A DNA stretch of 64,000 nt from Streptomyces tendae (GTDB lineage Bacteria; Actinomycetota; Actinomycetes; Streptomycetales; Streptomycetaceae). Below, in pieces: positions 8,900 to 18,211 of the stretch. Position 1 is the first letter of the stretch. The number at the start of each line of letters is the position of its first letter. The notes below the pieces were generated by a model. That model did no database searches and was not told the origin of the DNA. It saw only the letters and a program-made list of their open reading frames with translations. A program made the position numbers and the translations under genes. The stretch lies in assembly GCF_008632955.1 (NCBI RefSeq), contig NZ_CP043959.1, forward strand, positions 4,216,001-4,280,000, written 5' to 3'.

Positions 8900-9527
8900 G
8901 AAAGCAGAGTATGGAAAATGAAGCCAGGGCTGGCATCAAAATGTGAAGTGAGACTCGCCCGAGCCACGCCGACTGCCGAAGGCTCGCCCACGGGGGAGGT
9001 GGTCACCCATGGCGGCGGTGCTGACCGTGTGCCTCACGCTTGGGCACCCTGGTGGCGATCGCGACGCAACGGACAACCCGCCTCCGACCCCGTGCTCCGT
9101 GCGCCCGGCACCCGTGGCGGCCGATCGCCGGCCGGCTGGTGTCCGTGGCGCTGTGTCTGGGTGCCGGCCAGCAGCACTGTCGGTACACACAGCACGAAGA
9201 CGGCGGACCACCAGGCCGGTGAAGCGGGCCGCGGCGAAGCCCTCGCCGCCGAGGGCGGCTGGAGTGGAAGCCCACCGAGCTGGTGCTGATCTCCGCCGGG
9301 CCGGGTGCTCGACCGGCGTGCGGCCGAGGCCACCGCACCACGCACCCGACGCCGGAATTCTCGCCCCGCAATGGCTCCGCACGACGCCGCGCGACCGTGC
9401 GACGACGGTGGCCGCCCGCTACGGCACACCGGCCGGGACGTCCGGCCCGCCCGCTGCGCGACAGCGTGACTGCGGCCGGGCGGCGGGGCGAGGACGTCTC
9501 GGGCACCGGGGTGTGGGACAGGGCCGG
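8900..9527. other. 628-bp gap without a convincing gene
   Basis: It holds the promoter region of the HxlR unit at its left end. On the minus strand around 9165-9235 one frame encodes a hydrophobic run (PAWWSAVFVLCVPTVLLAG) that resembles a transporter helix, but there is no start, the flanking sequence in that frame is not protein-like and neighbouring frames compete. It may be decayed coding sequence. I see no repeats or strong hairpins. Confidence 0.4.
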
Positions 9528-10298
9528 TCAGGGGCGGTACACCTCGCCCGGCTGGGGCTTCGCCGGTGCCATGAGCTCGGGGACCGTCACGAACGTGTAG
9601 CCCCGCTTCCGGAGCCGGTGGATGATGTCCGGCACGGCCGGGATGGTGCCCGCGTAGCGTTCGTGCAGCAGGATGATGCCGTCGCGCTCGGCCCCGTCGA
9701 GGACGCGCTTCTCTATCAGTGCGGTGTCCGTGGTCTCGTAGTCCTTGGCGGTGACGCTCCAGAGGATCTGGGCGAGCCCCAGGTCCTTCATGATCTTCTT
9801 GAGGTCGTCGTCGGTGGCGCCCCCCGGTGGCCGCATCAGGGTGGGGGCGTGCCCGGTGATCTTCTCGATGTCCCGTTGGACGGGCAGCATCTGGGCGCGC
9901 ACCTCCTCGTCGGTGAGTTCCTTGAGGTTCTTGTGGGTCCAGGTGTGGTTGGCGATCTCGTGCCCCTCGCGGGCCATGCGGCGGACCGTCTCCGGAAAGG
10001 TGTCGGTGTGCTTCTTCCCCTGGAGGAAGAAGGTCGCGTGCACCTTCTCGCTCTTGAGGACGTCCAGGAGTTTCGGGGTGGGCGCGCTGGGACCGCCGTC
10101 GAAGGTGAGCGCGATGCACTTGGCCTTGCGGCAGTCGACGGGTCCGGTGACCTCGACGTCCTTCGGTGCCTGTGCGCGTGCTTCGGCCGGGCTGATCACG
10201 TTGCTCAAGGTGGACCAGCCGGTCAGGGAGACCGTCACGGCGGCGGCGATCAGCAGGGCGGCGGCCGCCGTCAGGATGCGGGTCTTGGTCGACTTCAC
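9528..10298 (-). CDS. Secreted polysaccharide deacetylase-like protein (NodB fold)
   Basis: 256 residues with an N-terminal hydrophobic signal or anchor (residues 8-28). The NodB domain follows: motif 1 TFDGGP, motif 2 HEIANHTWTH, motif 3 RPPGGA and the C-terminal ILLHE. Active NodB/PgdA enzymes use TFDDGP, where the second Asp binds zinc and the first is the base; here the second is Gly, and the usual Tyr of RPPYG is also Gly. The fold is clear, but activity on cell-wall sugars is uncertain. It sits 10 bases downstream of a small membrane protein gene. Confidence 0.85.
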   Translation of the reverse strand: MKSTKTRILTAAAALLIAAAVTVSLTGWSTLSNVISPAEARAQAPKDVEVTGPVDCRKAKCIALTFDGGPSAPTPKLLDVLKSEKVHATFFLQGKKHTDTFPETVRRMAREGHEIANHTWTHKNLKELTDEEVRAQMLPVQRDIEKITGHAPTLMRPPGGATDDDLKKIMKDLGLAQILWSVTAKDYETTDTALIEKRVLDGAERDGIILLHERYAGTIPAVPDIIHRLRKRGYTFVTVPELMAPAKPQPGEVYRP

Positions 10299-10308
10299 GG
10301 TGTGTCCG

Positions 10309-10551
10309 TCACCGTCCCTGGCGGGCCGGGTCGCCGGCTCGGCGGGCGGAGCGTAGGGCCAGGGCCAGGACGGCCGCTCCCAGGATCAGCAACGCGACAT
10401 GGCCCAGCCCGGGTCCGTAGGGCAGGCGGCCGAACAGCCATCCGTCGAGGTGGGCCCAGGCGCGGGTGGCGAGCCGCCAGGCGCCGGACAGGACCAGCAG
10501 TCCGCCGATGACGGCGGCGACGGCCGGCGCGGGACGCAGACGCGAAAGCAT
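10309..10551 (-). CDS. Small two-helix membrane protein
   Basis: 80 residues from ATG 10551, preceded by GGAAGAGAG with good spacing. There are two hydrophobic segments (about residues 10-25 and 50-65, HVALLILGAAVLALAL) and a basic C-terminal tail (RSARRAGDPARQGR). No family is recognised. Its stop is 10 bases from the deacetylase start, so the two are probably cotranscribed and it may assist or anchor the deacetylase-like protein at the membrane. Confidence 0.6.
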   Translation of the reverse strand: MLSRLRPAPAVAAVIGGLLVLSGAWRLATRAWAHLDGWLFGRLPYGPGLGHVALLILGAAVLALALRSARRAGDPARQGR

Positions 10552-10803
10552 GGGAAATCTCTCTTCCAACGTGGATGTGATCGTTCCGGTGATTACGTGA
10601 CCACCACGCTAGAAATGCGCCCCGGTCGCCGGCTTCGGCATTTGGTCGACGACGCCCCGTGACGAAAGTAGGAGTACGGCAAGAAATCCTCAGCCGCACT
10701 CATACCAAAGTAGGGATCTGGCTCAGCGGCCCTCTCCCGCGCCCTCCGGCAGATCTGACCTGCGCACCGATGTCGTACGCTGTGCCGGGTGAAGTGGAGG
10801 AGC

Positions 10804-12009
10804 ATGAGCGTGAGCGGCCGTGACCGGCTCGTCGATCTGCTGACGGTGATCGGTGCCGCGGCGCTTTCGGTCACCGTGTCCTATGCGCACGCGAACGACT
10901 TGACGGTTTTTCCGCGATTTCCGTCGGCAACTGCCTTTGTCGCAGAATTCGCACGTCTTGTTTCGCTTCCTGTTTCCTTTTATTCCGGTGCGGCGTCGGA
11001 TCTGCTGGTCGCGGCGGCGGCCGGCGTGCTGCTGTGGTGGCGGCGTCGCTGGCCGGTACCGGCCGCCGTGATTCTGGTGCTCCTGTCGGTGGTGTGGCCG
11101 CTGATCCCGGCCGCTCTCGTCGCCCTGTGCACCGTGGCGGCGACGCGCCGGGTCCGGACGGTCGCCGCCGTCACCGCGCTCGCCCTGCTGCCCTGCGTCC
11201 TGTACCTCGCCGTGTACGCGCCCGGCTCGCGCACCGTGTCGACGGTGGTGACCGGTGCGGTGCTGGTGGGCGGGGCCGTCGGATATGGACTCTTCCTGCG
11301 CGGACTGCGCGAGCGCGCCGAGCAGGCCAGGACCGAGGCCGCCCTGCGCGCCGAGCACGCCCGGCAGCGCGAACGCGAGGCCATCGCCCACGAGATGCAC
11401 GACACCCTGGCCCACCGGCTGTCCCTGCTGAGCGTGCACGCCGGAGCCCTGCAGGTGAACCCGGGGGCGCCCACGGAACAGGTCCAGCAGGCCGCGGGGG
11501 TGATTCGTGACAGCGCCCACCAGGCGCTGGAGGAGCTGCAGCAACTGCTCGGCGTGCTGCGCGCTCCCCCGGCCGGCGCGTCCCGCTCGTCCGCGCCGCA
11601 GCCGGTGCTCGCCGACCTGACGCGCCTCGTGGAGGAGTCGCGTACCGCCGGGACCGCGATCGACCTCGTCTTCGACTGCGCGCCCGCCGACACGGCCGCC
11701 GCCCCGCCCGCCATGGGACGCACCGCCTATCGGATCGTCCAGGAAGCCCTCACCAACGCCCGCAAGCACGCACCCGGGCAACCCGTACGCCTCGTCGTGC
11801 GCGGCGCCCCGGGCTCCGGCCTGACCATCGAGGTGACCAACCCCGTGACCCCCGGATCCACGTCCCCCGTCCCCGGCAGCGGGCTCGGCCTTGTCGGCCT
11901 CACCGAACGCGCCGCCCTGGCCGGCGGGGAGCTCCGTCACGAACAGCGCCCCGACGGCGGCGGCACGACCCATCGCCTGCTGGCCCGTCTCCCCTGGCCG
12001 GCCGCATGA
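10804..12009 (+). CDS. Two-component sensor histidine kinase (NarL/DesK type)
   Basis: 401 residues from ATG 10804 with GGAGGA just upstream. The N-terminal half has about five hydrophobic segments and no large sensor domain. The HisKA_3 dimerisation box AHEMHDTLAHRLSLL places the phospho-accepting His at residue 199. The ATPase domain shows an N-box (IVQEALTNARKHA) and a G-box (GSGLGLVGLTERAALAGG). Its stop overlaps the start of the response regulator, confirming a two-component pair. The signal is probably sensed within the membrane. Confidence 0.93.
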   Translation: MSVSGRDRLVDLLTVIGAAALSVTVSYAHANDLTVFPRFPSATAFVAEFARLVSLPVSFYSGAASDLLVAAAAGVLLWWRRRWPVPAAVILVLLSVVWPLIPAALVALCTVAATRRVRTVAAVTALALLPCVLYLAVYAPGSRTVSTVVTGAVLVGGAVGYGLFLRGLRERAEQARTEAALRAEHARQREREAIAHEMHDTLAHRLSLLSVHAGALQVNPGAPTEQVQQAAGVIRDSAHQALEELQQLLGVLRAPPAGASRSSAPQPVLADLTRLVEESRTAGTAIDLVFDCAPADTAAAPPAMGRTAYRIVQEALTNARKHAPGQPVRLVVRGAPGSGLTIEVTNPVTPGSTSPVPGSGLGLVGLTERAALAGGELRHEQRPDGGGTTHRLLARLPWPAA

Positions 12010-12692
12010 TCCGGGTGCTGCTCGTCGACGACGACGCCCTGGTGCGGGCCGGGCTGCGGATGATGCTGGCCTCCGCCGCCGACATCGAGGTGGTGGGCGA
12101 GGCCCAGGACGGCGGTGAGGTCGTCGACCTGGTCGAACGGTACGACCCCGACCTCGTGCTCATGGACATCCGCATGCCGACCGTGGACGGTCTGGCGGCC
12201 ACCCGCCTGTTGCGGGCCAGGCCCGGGGGCCGGCCGGAGGTCCTCATGCTGACGACGTTCACCACGGACGACTACGTGCTGCGCGCCCTGCGGGCGGGCG
12301 CGGCCGGTTTCCTGCTGAAGCACACCCGGCCGGAGACGATCATCGACGCGGTGCGCCGCACCTCGGCCGGGGAGCCGGTGATGTCCCCGGAGGCCCTGCG
12401 GCACCTCGTCGACGCCGTCGCCCACAAGCCGCCCGCTCAGCACTCACCGGCCCCTCCCCAGGCTCACGACCCCGGCGGCGAGGACGCCCGGCGGCAGCTC
12501 GGCCTGCTCGGCGACCGGGAGCGGGAGGTCGCCCTCGCCGTGGCCGACGGCCGGACCAACGCGCAGATCGCCGCCGACCTCTACATGAGCGTCCCCACCG
12601 TCAAGTCACACGTCTCCCACATCCTCACCAAGCTCGGGCTGAACAACCGGGTGCAGATCGCGCTGCTCGTCTACCGGTCCGGGAGCCTCTGA
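12006..12692 (+). CDS. Response regulator, LuxR/NarL family
   Basis: 228 residues. The receiver domain has the acidic pocket VDDD (8-10), the phospho-acceptor Asp54 in LVLMDIRMP, and conserved Thr and Lys in LMLTTF and FLLKHTRPE. A linker of about 40 residues leads to the LuxR-type helix-turn-helix (LLGDREREVALAVADGRTNAQIA, SVPTVKSHVSHILTKLGLNNRVQIA). It overlaps the kinase gene by four bases (ATGA), so the two are translationally coupled. Targets are unknown. Confidence 0.95.
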   Translation: MIRVLLVDDDALVRAGLRMMLASAADIEVVGEAQDGGEVVDLVERYDPDLVLMDIRMPTVDGLAATRLLRARPGGRPEVLMLTTFTTDDYVLRALRAGAAGFLLKHTRPETIIDAVRRTSAGEPVMSPEALRHLVDAVAHKPPAQHSPAPPQAHDPGGEDARRQLGLLGDREREVALAVADGRTNAQIAADLYMSVPTVKSHVSHILTKLGLNNRVQIALLVYRSGSL

Positions 12693-12924
12693 GGCGACCG
12701 CGTACCGGCCCGGGAAGGGGCAACAATTCCGATGAGCTGATCAACGGGATCGGTCGGCACACCCTGGTCGTCACAGGTGCGGCGTCGGACGTGTCACACA
12801 TGATCATCCAGCGGTTCCACCGGCACCAAAAGCGAAGATCGAGAGCCTGCGGCACGTCCCTGACGGTTCCATGGATCACGGATCAGGCCCGAAACCGTCG
12901 GGTCGTGGAAGACAGGTGACGCAC

Positions 12925-13458
12925 ATGCGAGATGAGGCCGCCAAGCGGGTCGAGCTGGTCTTCTCCCTCTTCGACGCGAACGGCAACGGAGTGCTCGACT
13001 CCGACGACTTCGATCTGATGACGGGCCGCGTCCTGGAAGCGGCGAGCGCTTCGGACGACGGTGCCAAGGACGCCATCCGAGCCGCGTTCCGCCGCTACTG
13101 GACGACGCTGTCCACGGAGCTGGACGCCAACGGCGACGGCGTCATCTCGGTGGACGAGTTCCGTCCCTTCGTACTGGACCCCGAGCGTTTCGGCCCCACG
13201 ATCGCCGAGTTCGCCGAGGCCCTCTCCGCACTCGGCGATCCCGACGGGGACGGTCTGATCGAGCGCCCCCTGTTCGTGTCGCTGATGAGGGCGATCGGTT
13301 TCGAGGAGGCGAACATCCACGCCCTCTTCGACGCCTTCGGCCCGGACGCCGACGACCGCGTCACCGTGTCCACGTGGGCCGCCGGCATCAGGGAGTACTA
13401 CGCGCCGGACATGGCGGGAATCGCGGGCGACCAGCTGGTGACGGCGCGGGCCGTCTGA
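12925..13458 (+). CDS. EF-hand calcium-binding protein (calerythrin/CabB type)
   Basis: 177 residues. Three EF-hand loops are readable: 17-28 (DANGNGVLDSDD), 67-78 (DANGDGVISVDE) and 105-116 (DPDGDGLIERPL). A fourth site near the C-terminus (GPDADDRVTVST) is degenerate. Only the second loop has the ideal Glu at position 12. Four-hand bacterial proteins of this size act as cytoplasmic calcium buffers or sensors. No signal peptide. A GTG at 12916 is an alternative start three codons upstream. Confidence 0.9.
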   Translation: MRDEAAKRVELVFSLFDANGNGVLDSDDFDLMTGRVLEAASASDDGAKDAIRAAFRRYWTTLSTELDANGDGVISVDEFRPFVLDPERFGPTIAEFAEALSALGDPDGDGLIERPLFVSLMRAIGFEEANIHALFDAFGPDADDRVTVSTWAAGIREYYAPDMAGIAGDQLVTARAV

Positions 13459-13561
13459 CCGGGCCGGATCATGGGCGTCCACGCCGTTCACGGCCTCGGG
13501 CCGAGCTCGTGGCCGGCGGCCGGCGCGTAACCTGGTCGGCGGAACGGGTACCCGCCCCGGC

Positions 13562-14095
13562 ATGATGAAGCACGCACTGTGGCAGGGGCTGGTCGCCGGT
13601 GCCGCCGGTGCCGTCGTGATGACGCTCGGCGAGAAACTGGAGCAGGCCGTCACGGGCCGGCCGGACTCCCATGCGCCGGCCCGTGTCCTGCAGCGCCTGA
13701 CCGGCCTGCCGGAGCGGCCCGGCACCCAGCCGCTCAAGGTCAACTGGGCCATGCACTTCGGTCAGGCCGCCCTCCTCGGCGTGCTGCGGTCGGTCATGGC
13801 CCAGGCCGGGCTGCGCGGACCGGTCGCTTCCGCCAAGTTCACCGTCGTTCGCCTGACCAACGACCAGATCCTGGAGAACGCGACCGGTGTGGGCGCGCCA
13901 CCCCAGACCTGGCCACGCCGGGAACTCGCGGTGGACGTCCTGCACAAGGCCGTCTACGCGTTCGTCACCGGTGCCGTCGCCGACGCCCTGGCCGCGCGTG
14001 GCGGCCCCGGCCCCGGACAGCGGCACGCCGCCCTCCGCCCCGGCCGGCACGCGGACGTCGGCCCTCTGCCACGCGAGGACGCCCTCGGGCGCTGA
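13562..14095 (+). CDS. Conserved hypothetical protein with hydrophobic N-terminus
   Basis: 177 residues. A short glycine/alanine-rich hydrophobic segment (LVAGAAGAVVMTLG) is followed by AVTGRPDSHAPARVL, WAMHFGQAALLGVLRSVMAQAG and a later hydrophobic patch (HKAVYAFVTGAVADALA). The pattern suggests a small integral or membrane-associated protein. I recognise it only as a conserved actinobacterial hypothetical and cannot assign a function. A terminator-like hairpin follows. Confidence 0.65.
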   Translation: MMKHALWQGLVAGAAGAVVMTLGEKLEQAVTGRPDSHAPARVLQRLTGLPERPGTQPLKVNWAMHFGQAALLGVLRSVMAQAGLRGPVASAKFTVVRLTNDQILENATGVGAPPQTWPRRELAVDVLHKAVYAFVTGAVADALAARGGPGPGQRHAALRPGRHADVGPLPREDALGR

Positions 14096-14152
14096 CCCCC
14101 GACGACACGGGTGGTGAAGCCGGTGCTGCCGGGAGCAGCCCCGCGCGGCGAA

Positions 14153-14183
14153 GGCCGCTCCCGCGGCGGGTGCGGGAGCGGCC
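14153..14183. terminator. Hairpin between convergent genes
   Basis: Perfect 12-bp arms at 14153-14164 and 14172-14183 enclose a 7-base loop. It lies between the stop codons of the convergent genes ending at 14095 and 14190 and can act in both directions. Confidence 0.7.
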
Positions 14184-14189
14184 GGCGGG

Positions 14190-14570
14190 TCACCAGCAGT
14201 GCGAGCTGACGTTGCCCACCTCGTTGCCCTTGAGCAGCCCGCCCCAGATGTACCTGTCGTCCGAGAGGTACACCCACTTGTTGTGGGTGTACCCGTTGGC
14301 GGAGACCGTGCCGCCCTCGAGCCAGCAGACAGCGGTGAGGTTCTGGTTCGCCGCGACGGTGTAGGCGATGCGGTACCCCGTCGACGGCCCGATCCGCACA
14401 TTGCCCTGGACCCACGTGGTGACCGTCTCGAACTCGGCACTCACGTTGGTCCGGTCGGTCTGCGCCGCTTCCGCCGCGGAGGCCGGAGCCGCCATACCCG
14501 CGGCGGCCATCACGCCCATGGCGGCCGCGATCACGGTCATGGTCAGCGGGCGTGCACTCGTCCTGCGCAT
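14190..14570 (-). CDS. Small secreted protein with SH3-like domain
   Basis: 126 residues. A Sec signal peptide (RRTSARPLTMTVIAAAMGVMAAAGMAAPASA) is followed by about 90 residues containing VQGNVRIGPSTGYRIAYTV, LTAVCWLEGGTV, HNKWVYLSDDRYIWGGLLKG and a final SSHCW. The layout matches small extracellular bacterial SH3 domains, with one probable disulfide between the two Cys. Likely binds cell wall or another secreted protein; the target is unknown. The terminator at 14153-14183 lies at its 3' end. Confidence 0.8.
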   Translation of the reverse strand: MRRTSARPLTMTVIAAAMGVMAAAGMAAPASAAEAAQTDRTNVSAEFETVTTWVQGNVRIGPSTGYRIAYTVAANQNLTAVCWLEGGTVSANGYTHNKWVYLSDDRYIWGGLLKGNEVGNVSSHCW

Positions 14571-14711
14571 CTTCTGATTCCCCCTGTCGAGTCCCGGGAG
14601 CCTCTGGGCCGGGCCCCCGGTGCGGCCAGCGTCGCCCGCATGGGGCCGCCGTTCAAGCCGATTCCCGGCGTGTTGCCTCGGCCGGCCTCCACAACGGCCG
14701 GAAACCGAGCG

Positions 14712-15617
14712 TCATGGCGCGAGTTTGTGCGCGAACACCCAACGGTTGCCCTCCAGCGCGTCGTTGGGCTCGGGCAGGGGACCGCGTCCGTGCCGGCGGG
14801 TGAACTCGAAGGGCGTGTGCGTCGAGGTGGACCAGCCCTTCGCCGTCAGGGCGCCCGCGGAGTCGGGGCGCGGACCCTTGTCGAAGAGGTGGAGCAGGTC
14901 GATGCCGATGAGGTCTCGCGTCGCCGTGTAGGTCGGGCTGTCGCGGTAGGCCAGGAGGTCCTTCTCCAGCTTGGCCTCGAAGGCCAGCGCACTGCCTCCG
15001 GCGGCCAGCCGGTCCACCGTGTCGACGAGGTACGTCTCGGCCGGGCCGGGCAGGTAGAAGAGGAGTCCCTCGGCCAGCCAGACGCTCGGTGCGGCCGGGT
15101 CGAACCCGGCCGTGGTGAGCGCGCCGGCCCAGTCCTCCCGCAGGTCGACCGGCACGGGGACGCGCTTCGCCTTCGGCGCTGCCGACAGGCCCGTGAGCAC
15201 CCGTTGCTTGAACGCCAGCACGCCCGCCCTGTCGATCTCGAACACGACGGAGTCCGACGGCAGGTCCAGGCGGAAGGCGCGGGTGTCCAGCCCCGCGCCG
15301 AGCAGCACCACTTGGCGTGCGCCCGCACCGACCGATCCGAGGACGAAGTCGTCCAACACCCGCGTCCGCAGGCCGAAGTAACGGGCGAACCTCCCCCACA
15401 GCGGGTTGTCGTCCCCGTCCGGGACCTCCTCGATACGCACCGGCCAGTGCGTGCAGGCAGGGGCCGCGCGGACGAAGTGTTCGGCGTAGGCGTCCTGGGC
15501 CAGACTGTCGTCGCGCCGGGTCTCGATGGCCCGTGACGCGGCGACCAGGAGTGCGGTCAGGCCCACTCCTGCGTCCACGCCTTCCACGTCGGTGTGCTGG
15601 GGTGCCGTGCTTTCCAT
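14712..15617 (-). CDS. SAM-dependent methyltransferase, leucine-carboxyl-methyltransferase-like
   Basis: 301 residues. The TIGR00027/LCM-type signature is clear: MotI VVLLGAGLDTRAFRL, VVFEIDRAGVLAFK, and WLAEGLLFYLPG. Founding members of the Pfam family methylate carboxylates; many actinobacterial members are orphan O-methyltransferases. ATG 15617 is preceded by GGAGG. It is the last gene of the operon with the MfnB-like, aldehyde dehydrogenase and alcohol dehydrogenase genes, 66 bases after the alcohol dehydrogenase stop. A role in methylating a carboxylic acid made by those enzymes is inference. Confidence 0.88.
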   Translation of the reverse strand: MESTAPQHTDVEGVDAGVGLTALLVAASRAIETRRDDSLAQDAYAEHFVRAAPACTHWPVRIEEVPDGDDNPLWGRFARYFGLRTRVLDDFVLGSVGAGARQVVLLGAGLDTRAFRLDLPSDSVVFEIDRAGVLAFKQRVLTGLSAAPKAKRVPVPVDLREDWAGALTTAGFDPAAPSVWLAEGLLFYLPGPAETYLVDTVDRLAAGGSALAFEAKLEKDLLAYRDSPTYTATRDLIGIDLLHLFDKGPRPDSAGALTAKGWSTSTHTPFEFTRRHGRGPLPEPNDALEGNRWVFAHKLAP

Positions 15618-15683
15618 GCTGCCTCCGTCGGCGGGGGGTGGGGGGTGGGAAGGTCGAGGGCCGGGTGTGAGTGAGTGCCGCGG

Positions 15684-16790
15684 TCATCCGACGGCCGTGT
15701 CCGGGAGCAGGACGGGTTTGACCACCCGGCCGGCGTCGCAGTCGCGCTCGGCCTCGTTGATGCCGGACAAGGGGTAGGTGCGGATCAGCTCGTCGAAGGG
15801 GAAGCGCCCGGCCCGCCACAGTCCGATCAGCCGAGGGATCAACAGCGCGGGTACGGCGTCCCCTTCGCAGATGTGGCGCACGCTCCGGCCTCGGTCGAGC
15901 GTGCCCGTGTCGAGGGTGAGGGGGGTGTGGAGGCGTGCCACCAGGCCGAGGCTGCCGGTGGGACGCAGTGCGTGGAGCGCCTGGTTGATGAGCGGGGGTG
16001 AGGCCGTGGTGTCCAGCGCGTACCGGGCTCCGCCGTCGGTCAGTCGCCGGATCCGCTCGGGCAGGTCGGGTGAGGCGGCGGGCAGTGCGATCGCGCCGTA
16101 CCGCTCAGCCGCCGCGAGTCTCTCGGGGTGCCGGTCGACGGCCACGGTCAGGGCGCCCGCGGCGGTGGCCGCCATCACGGCGGTCAGGCCCACGGCTCCC
16201 GCGCCGAGGACGAGGAGGGTGTCGCCGGGTCCCGCCTCGAAGGTGTTCAGCACGGCTCCGGCACCGGTGAGGGAGCCGCAGCCGAGGGGGCCGAGCAGTT
16301 CGAGCGGCAGTGCGGGGTCGACCCGTACGGCGTTGCGGGCGGGGACGAGGGCATACTCGGCGAACGAGGATTGCCCGAACCAGCGGGGCGCCAGCGCGTT
16401 GCCGGACGCGTCGGTGAGCCACGCCGGCTTCTCCTCGCGTCCCCCGAATAGGTTGAGGGACGCGAAGGAGTCGCAGTAGGCGGGGGCCGCGCCGCGGCAG
16501 GCCGGGCAGTGTCCGCAGGAGTCGAAGCTCAGCACCACGTGGTCACCGACGCCGATCCCCGTGTTCGGGCCGTCCCCCGTGCGGACCACGACCCCGGCGC
16601 CCTCGTGGCCGAGGACGGCGGGCACCGGGCTCCGGCCGGCGGATCGCCGGACGGCGAGATCGGTCCGGCACATCCCGGTGCCCGCGATCTCGACCAGGAG
16701 CTCCCCGACGGCGGGCTCCGTGCGCAGCATCACCTCCTCCATCGTGAACGGGGCGTCGTAGGACCGCAGTACGGCTGCCTGGAACCTCAT
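15684..16790 (-). CDS. Zinc-dependent alcohol dehydrogenase, aryl/benzyl alcohol type
   Basis: 368 residues. Catalytic zinc ligands are visible in GTGMCRTDL, LGHEGAGVV and PLGCGSLTGAGAVLNTF, and the structural zinc loop is CGHCPACRGAAPAYC. The Rossmann loop is VLGAGAVGLTAV with an acidic residue after it (VDRHPE), indicating NAD preference. The GCG-TGAGAV element is typical of XylB-like aryl-alcohol dehydrogenases, which interconvert ring-CH2OH and ring-CHO. Three bases separate it from the aldehyde dehydrogenase gene, so translation is coupled. A hydroxymethyl-furan is a plausible substrate given the operon. Confidence 0.92.
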   Translation of the reverse strand: MRFQAAVLRSYDAPFTMEEVMLRTEPAVGELLVEIAGTGMCRTDLAVRRSAGRSPVPAVLGHEGAGVVVRTGDGPNTGIGVGDHVVLSFDSCGHCPACRGAAPAYCDSFASLNLFGGREEKPAWLTDASGNALAPRWFGQSSFAEYALVPARNAVRVDPALPLELLGPLGCGSLTGAGAVLNTFEAGPGDTLLVLGAGAVGLTAVMAATAAGALTVAVDRHPERLAAAERYGAIALPAASPDLPERIRRLTDGGARYALDTTASPPLINQALHALRPTGSLGLVARLHTPLTLDTGTLDRGRSVRHICEGDAVPALLIPRLIGLWRAGRFPFDELIRTYPLSGINEAERDCDAGRVVKPVLLPDTAVG

Positions 16791-16793
16791 GCG

Positions 16794-18203
16794 TCACGCC
16801 TCCCGCGGGCGGTGGACGACGAACGGCTGGAGATTGCCGTACAGCCCCCACGGCCCGCCCGCGACGCCGACGCCGCTGTCCTTGACGCCTGCGAAGGGCT
16901 GGGCCAGGGACAGTTCGGCGTGGTGGTTGACCCAGGCGGTGCCGCATTCGAGCCGCTCGGCCACCGCCTCGGCCCGGTCGAGGTCGGTGCCCCACACGGA
17001 GCCGCCCAGTCCGAAACCGGTGCCGTTGGCCGCGTCGACGGCTGCGTCGAGGCTCCGGTACGGCAGCACCGGCAGGACCGGCCCGAACTGTTCGCCGGTC
17101 ACCACCGGGCTGTCGGGCGGCACGTCGGCGAGGACGGTGGGTGCGAAGAAGTATCCCGGCCCGTCCTGCCGGTGGCCGCCGGCCGCGGCCCGGGCGCCGT
17201 CGGCCAGTGCCTGCCGGGTGAGTCGTTCGACGCGGGCCAGTTGGGCCGCGTTGTTGAGCGGGCCCAGTTGGGTCGCCGGGTCGAGGCCGGGGCCGACGGC
17301 GACGGTCTTGGCCCGCTGGGCGAGGGCTTCGACGACGTCGGCGTGCAGCCGGGCGGGGACGTAGAGGCGTTTGACCGCCATACAGACCTGTCCGCAGTTG
17401 CGGAACGCCGCCCAGAACAGCCGGTCGGCGATCTTCTCCACGTCGGCGTCGTCCAGGAGGAGGGCGGCGTCGTTGCCGCCCAGTTCCAGCGTGACGCGGG
17501 CGAGGGAGGCCGACGCAGCCCGGGCGACCTCCCGCCCGGTGGACACCGAACCGGTGAAGGTGACATGGCGGATGCCCGGGTGGGAGGCGAGGCGGGCGCC
17601 GAGGGGTTCGCGGCCGGTGACGACGGTCAGGACGTCCTCGGGCAGGACGGCGGCGAGGAGGGAACCGAGCATCCGGGTGGCCAGCGGGGTGTACGGGGAG
17701 GGTTTGACGACCACGGTGTTGCCGGCCGCCAGAGCGGGCGCGAACTTCGCCGCCGCCAGTTGGAGGGGAAAGTTCCAGGGCACGATCGCGGCGACCGGCC
17801 CGAGTGACCGCCACCGGATCTCGCTGTGGACCGGCCGGCCGTCGTCGATCGTCCGGGTTCTGGGGGTGAGGTCGGCGAAGTGGCGGAGGCGGGCCGACGT
17901 ACGGGCGACCTCCGTGGACGACTCGGACAGGGGCTTGCCCTGTTCCCGGGTGAGCAGGCGGGTGAGGTCGTCGCCGGCCTCCTCCACCGCGTCGGCCGCC
18001 GCGCGCAACGCGATGCTGCGCGCGGCGGGGTCGGCCCGCCAGCCGCTCCAGGCCCGGTGGGCCCGGCCGATCACGGCGTCCAGGTCGTCCGGCCGCATGT
18101 CGGGAGCTTCGTCGAACGCTTCTCCGGTGGCCGGGTCGACGACCGCGAAACGGCCGCCGCCGGGCCCGGGGGCGCGCTCGGGCTCGGTCTCGGGGGTCGG
18201 CAT
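16794..18203 (-). CDS. NAD(P)-dependent aldehyde dehydrogenase
   Basis: 469 residues, full length for the family. Seen are the VPWNFPLQLAAAKFAPALAAGN cofactor-binding segment, VTFTGSVSTGREVA, the general base Glu in VTLELGGNDAAL, and the catalytic Cys in FRNCGQVCMAVKRLYV. Oxidises an aldehyde to an acid. It lies eight bases after the MfnB-like gene and three before the alcohol dehydrogenase, so it probably oxidises the furan aldehyde group made by the operon; this assignment is inference. Confidence 0.93.
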   Translation of the reverse strand: MPTPETEPERAPGPGGGRFAVVDPATGEAFDEAPDMRPDDLDAVIGRAHRAWSGWRADPAARSIALRAAADAVEEAGDDLTRLLTREQGKPLSESSTEVARTSARLRHFADLTPRTRTIDDGRPVHSEIRWRSLGPVAAIVPWNFPLQLAAAKFAPALAAGNTVVVKPSPYTPLATRMLGSLLAAVLPEDVLTVVTGREPLGARLASHPGIRHVTFTGSVSTGREVARAASASLARVTLELGGNDAALLLDDADVEKIADRLFWAAFRNCGQVCMAVKRLYVPARLHADVVEALAQRAKTVAVGPGLDPATQLGPLNNAAQLARVERLTRQALADGARAAAGGHRQDGPGYFFAPTVLADVPPDSPVVTGEQFGPVLPVLPYRSLDAAVDAANGTGFGLGGSVWGTDLDRAEAVAERLECGTAWVNHHAELSLAQPFAGVKDSGVGVAGGPWGLYGNLQPFVVHRPREA

Positions 18204-18211
18204 GACAGCGG

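Noticed and set aside
9165..9235. Hydrophobic minus-strand segment resembling a transporter helix
   Set aside because: Too short, no start codon or flanking homology in any one frame; mentioned only as possible decay.
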